Source of the DNA: Austropuccinia psidii
Lineage: Eukaryota; Basidiomycota; Pucciniomycetes; Pucciniales; Sphaerophragmiaceae
Direction: 5' to 3'
Assembly: GCA_023105745.1 (NCBI GenBank)
Contig: JALGQZ010000013.1
Span: forward strand, 27,452,105-27,516,104
DNA: 64,000 bases
A program made the position numbers and the translations under genes. The notes below the pieces were generated by a model, which made no database searches, had not been told where the DNA came from, and worked only from the letters and a program-made list of their open reading frames with translations. Shown here one piece after another: positions 61,144 to 64,000 of the stretch (position 1 is its first letter; each line of letters begins with the position of its first letter).

Positions 61144-62649
61144 TGTCAGCCTGTGACTCAAAACAGAGCACCAGCATGACATCCAACATACCATAAATAA
61201 TGGTATGACAAGTATTGAACAAACATAGTCAATACAGGTAATAAATAAGAGGAAAAAACAATCCTCTTAAATTAAACACCAACCTTATCCAAACAGAATA
61301 AGGAAACATAGAGGAGAATAAACAAGTCAAAACCCTTATTTTCACCTCTCATCTAACTTATGCATATTTAAGTTATTCTATACCAAAATGGTATTTTTCT
61401 TAAAGCTCACATAGTGAGCTACACAATGATATCATCCATGTTGTTGTAACACCAATACAACTGGAGATACCATATAACCTTATTTTCAAAACCAAGTCCC
61501 CCTGAAAGTCAAAGAGGGCTTGTACAAAACTGTACAAAAGTATAACCAAATTAAAGATCTCAACAAGAGCTTTAATTTGAGACACCTTAGACCTCTGTAT
61601 CTCTTAAATTGACTGAGGGATCTTGGTTCAAAGGTTTAATAACCAAAATACAGATATTCTGAAAACAAGAAAATAAACAAACCCCTGTATCTTTGGCATA
61701 CACTCATACAACTGTACAGTGTAATATACCAAACTGTAGAGCCAATCAAGCCCTACAAAACTGTATCATCAGAATACAGATATCTTCCAAATTGAAGAAG
61801 ATATCTAGCATGGAAGTTTTTGAAGCCTCATACTGATGTACAAAATTACATCCAAAAACTTAAAACCCTTATAACTTTTGCTATTTGCAAGAAGGATAAA
61901 CATGAAGCATACCAAATTGAAGAGCTCATTAAGCCCTTCAATTCTGTGCTCTTGGTTTCTTGATATCTCAAAAACTGACTGAGATATCTTGGTTGGAAGT
62001 ATTTTGACCAATACTGGCCTGTACCAAACCTGTACCAACCAGTACTGGCTTGATACTTAAAATAATGGTTGTTTAAAGCTTAAACCCGCCCAGAATGACT
62101 AATATTAGTCATCCAGACACTCTGGACACGTCACAATGGTGCTGACGTGGCCTGTGAAGAGTTTTTTCACCCTGTATTGATCCAGAATGATCATTTGTGG
62201 TCCAAAAACCACAATTCTGACTATGCTGACGTCAGAATTGATGGTACAGAACCACAACCCAGCCTCCAGAGCGAAAATTTTCACTCTGTAGACGTGTGAA
62301 GAGCCTACCAGTCTTTCAAAGTCCTCAGAGGAGATAAAAGAAGGTCTTTCCTCACTGGAAAAGACTCATCTTATCATGAATTAACATCCTTACGTAGTAA
62401 AACTGTCTTATACCAGTAGTACTCTTAGGATTATATTGATATAATCAAAATAATTAATTATTGTAGTGTTTCTTTACAGTCAAAGATATTAGAGCATTGC
62501 AACCCAGGTCCTCAATAGACTCATCACCACTGTTACCACATAGCAGTAGGACCTGAAGATTTCATTTATTATTTATTTTTTGTGTGTCACAGTCATAGTG
62601 CTAGCTTGTATTTACTATTTTTAAGCTACTACATAGACTCACCCTGACA
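61144..62649 (+). repeat. 5' LTR of element C (1506 bp)
   Basis: It starts TGTCAGCCTGTG and ends CCTGACA, giving a perfect 6-bp terminal inverted repeat TGTCAG/CTGACA. The TATA-like GATAAAAGAAGG is at 62333. The only other LTR copy would be outside the window, so the left end rests on the junction with A3 and on the TG...CA rule. Small open frames inside (61400-61585, 61805-62038, minus) are probably accidental. Confidence 0.78.
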
Positions 62650-62670
62650 TTTTGGGGGCCTGGCCGTTGT
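62650..62670 (+). promoter_or_regulatory. Putative primer-binding site of element C
   Basis: TTTTGGGGGCCTGGCCGTTG follows the LTR and shares the core TTTGGGGGCCTGGCC with families A and B. Confidence 0.7.
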
Positions 62671-62742
62671 TTTAACCTATCCTGGACCTATTTTGGCGAT
62701 TTTTGGATCATCTTCACTATTTTTGAAGGTTTTTTACTATAA

Positions 62743-62748
62743 AAGTAA
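62743..62748 (+). promoter_or_regulatory. Consensus splice donor in the leader of element C
   Basis: CTATAAAA|GTAAGTAC fits the fungal donor consensus exactly and lies about 75 nt after the primer site. The exon side ends in A, which would allow an A|TG start as considered for ORF1 of A and B. No acceptor is in the window. Confidence 0.4.
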
Positions 62749-62930
62749 GTACAATTTCGAGTTTTTTTCATTTTTTAACTAATTTTCATCTCTTATATTA
62801 TAAAAATATAATATATATTTTTTATATATTGTATTTTATCAAAATATATTAAATAATATATTTTATTTTATTTTTGAGTATTTATACTCTTCAAAGCTTT
62901 ATATTGCAATTTTCACGAAAATTAATAATA

Positions 62931-63740
62931 ATAAATAATTATTATTAATTTTTCAAATTTATTTTTATATACAAACAGTATATTTAAATAAAAAAAAATT
63001 ATTTTTTACCAAATTGTGTAAAAATTAATTTAAATCATAATATTTATTGTAAATCAACAATAAATATTGAAATAATAATTTTATTATTTCAATTCTTTAA
63101 TATTCAAATTGAATATTATTGAAGAAGATCTTTTTTTACTCAAGTTGAGGAAAAATTGATTAAAATTTTCTTTTTTTGATAAATAATCAAAAAAAAAAAT
63201 CTTAATAATAATAAGTCATTGTTATCAATTTACCACGAAAATTGATAATAATAAGTAACTATTATTAACTTCTCAAACTTATTTTTATATACAAATAGTA
63301 TATTTAAATAGAAAGTATAATTAATTTTTACCAAATTGTGTAAAATTAATTTAAATCATAATATTTATTGTAAACCAACAATAAATATTTAGATAATAAT
63401 TTTATTATTATTTAAATTCTTTAATATTCAAATTGAATATTATTGAAGAAGAATCTTTCTACTCAAGTTGAGGAAAAATTCATCAATTTTAATAATAATA
63501 AGTAATTATTATTAACTTCCCAAACTTATTTTTATATACAAATAGTATATTTAAATAGAAAGTATAATTAATTTTTACCAAATTGTGTAAAATTAATTTA
63601 AATCATAATATTTATTGTAAACCAACAATAAATATTTAAATAATAATTTTATTATTATTTCAATTCTTTAATATTCAAATTGAATATTATTGAAGAAGAA
63701 TCCTTTCTACTCAAGTTAAGGAAAAATTCATCAATTTTTT
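62931..63740 (+). repeat. Tandem repeat in the leader of element C (three units)
   Basis: Three direct copies of an AT-rich block are anchored at CAAATTTATTTTTATATACAAA (62954) and CAAACTTATTTTTATATACA (63274 and 63521). Each contains TTTACCAAATTGTGTAAAA, a TATTTATTGT...ACAATAAATA inverted repeat and ATTCAAATTGAATATTATTG. Spacings are 320 and 247 nt; units 2 and 3 are nearly identical, so the last duplication is recent. Confidence 0.85.
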
Positions 63741-64000
63741 TTAAATAAAAAAATAAATGAATAAATAAATAAAAATAAGTAAATAACTTATCAATAATAT
63801 TCAAGTTTAATAATATAAACTTATAATATTAACTGCTTTACTTATAAAAAAGTGAAACAAAACTGTTATTTCTTCAAAAATAAAAAATAAAATAATAATA
63901 ATAATAAATAATTAAAACTCAAATATCAAACCAAACTCAGAAGAAATAACAGTAAGGAATTGGAAATTTTGTTTATTCAAATTGAATTACAAACCTTCTC

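Larger units (their letters stand above)
61144..64000 (+). mobile_element. 5' end of a third gypsy family (element C), cut by the window
   Basis: The LTR 61144-62649 is followed by the family A/B primer-site core and a long AT-rich leader to the window end. No coding part is reached. The LTR is unrelated in most of its length to A and B, but shares the TATA-like/start-site arrangement. It inserted into A3; the left flank is gtagt. Confidence 0.8.

Noticed and set aside
1..64000. CRISPR arrays, operons, tRNA or rRNA genes
   Set aside because: No regularly spaced repeats, no bacterial gene organisation and no tRNA- or rRNA-like sequence was seen.

Overview
This window is a transposon-dense, AT-rich stretch of a nuclear fungal genome. 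The cues are Ty3/gypsy and Ty1/copia LTR retrotransposons, short introns with consensus splice sites (GTAAGT donors, CTRAY branch sites) and the absence of any bacterial gene organisation. From memory, the Gag and Pol sequences of the gypsy families resemble those abundant in rust fungi (Pucciniales), particularly myrtle-rust-type genomes. That placement is an inference, not a search result. I see no intact host gene.

Layout. 1-9231: gypsy element A1, whose 5' LTR is cut by the window edge. The visible LTR parts look identical, so it is young. 9232-13731: AT-rich DNA, then exon-like pieces of an unidentified multi-exon gene on the minus strand, split by the next element. 13732-18813: an apparently intact Ty1/copia element with identical 508-bp LTRs and a perfect 5-bp target duplication (ttgcg). 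19676-21460: solo LTR of gypsy family B. 21461-31583: AT-rich relic DNA with hAT transposase debris, into which a TIR-bounded non-autonomous element (27058-28273) carrying a palindromic minisatellite seems to have inserted. 31584-42124: complete but decayed gypsy element B. 45721-54902: another B LTR, split by A2 (46196-53613, minus strand), an internally deleted, Gag-only relative of A1. 58907-61143: 3' end of a third family-A copy (A3, minus strand), interrupted by a third gypsy family, C (61144 to beyond the window), which shares the primer-binding site of A and B.

The most interesting observation concerns the 5' coding region of families A and B. Besides the Gag-Pol frame there is a second frame that becomes one continuous ORF only if short introns are removed (A1: 1088-1150 and 1286-1351; B: 34188-34273 and 34406-34471). 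Exon phases, the 66-nt length of the last intron, a W/Y-rich core and the terminal stop are shared by both families. The predicted Gag-Pol start codon lies inside the first of these introns. Splicing would therefore choose between two products from overlapping frames: an accessory basic protein (ORF1) from spliced RNA and Gag-Pol from unspliced genomic RNA. A1 keeps ORF1 open but has one nonsense codon in the N-terminal Gag-Pol extension. A2 and B carry stops in both frames.
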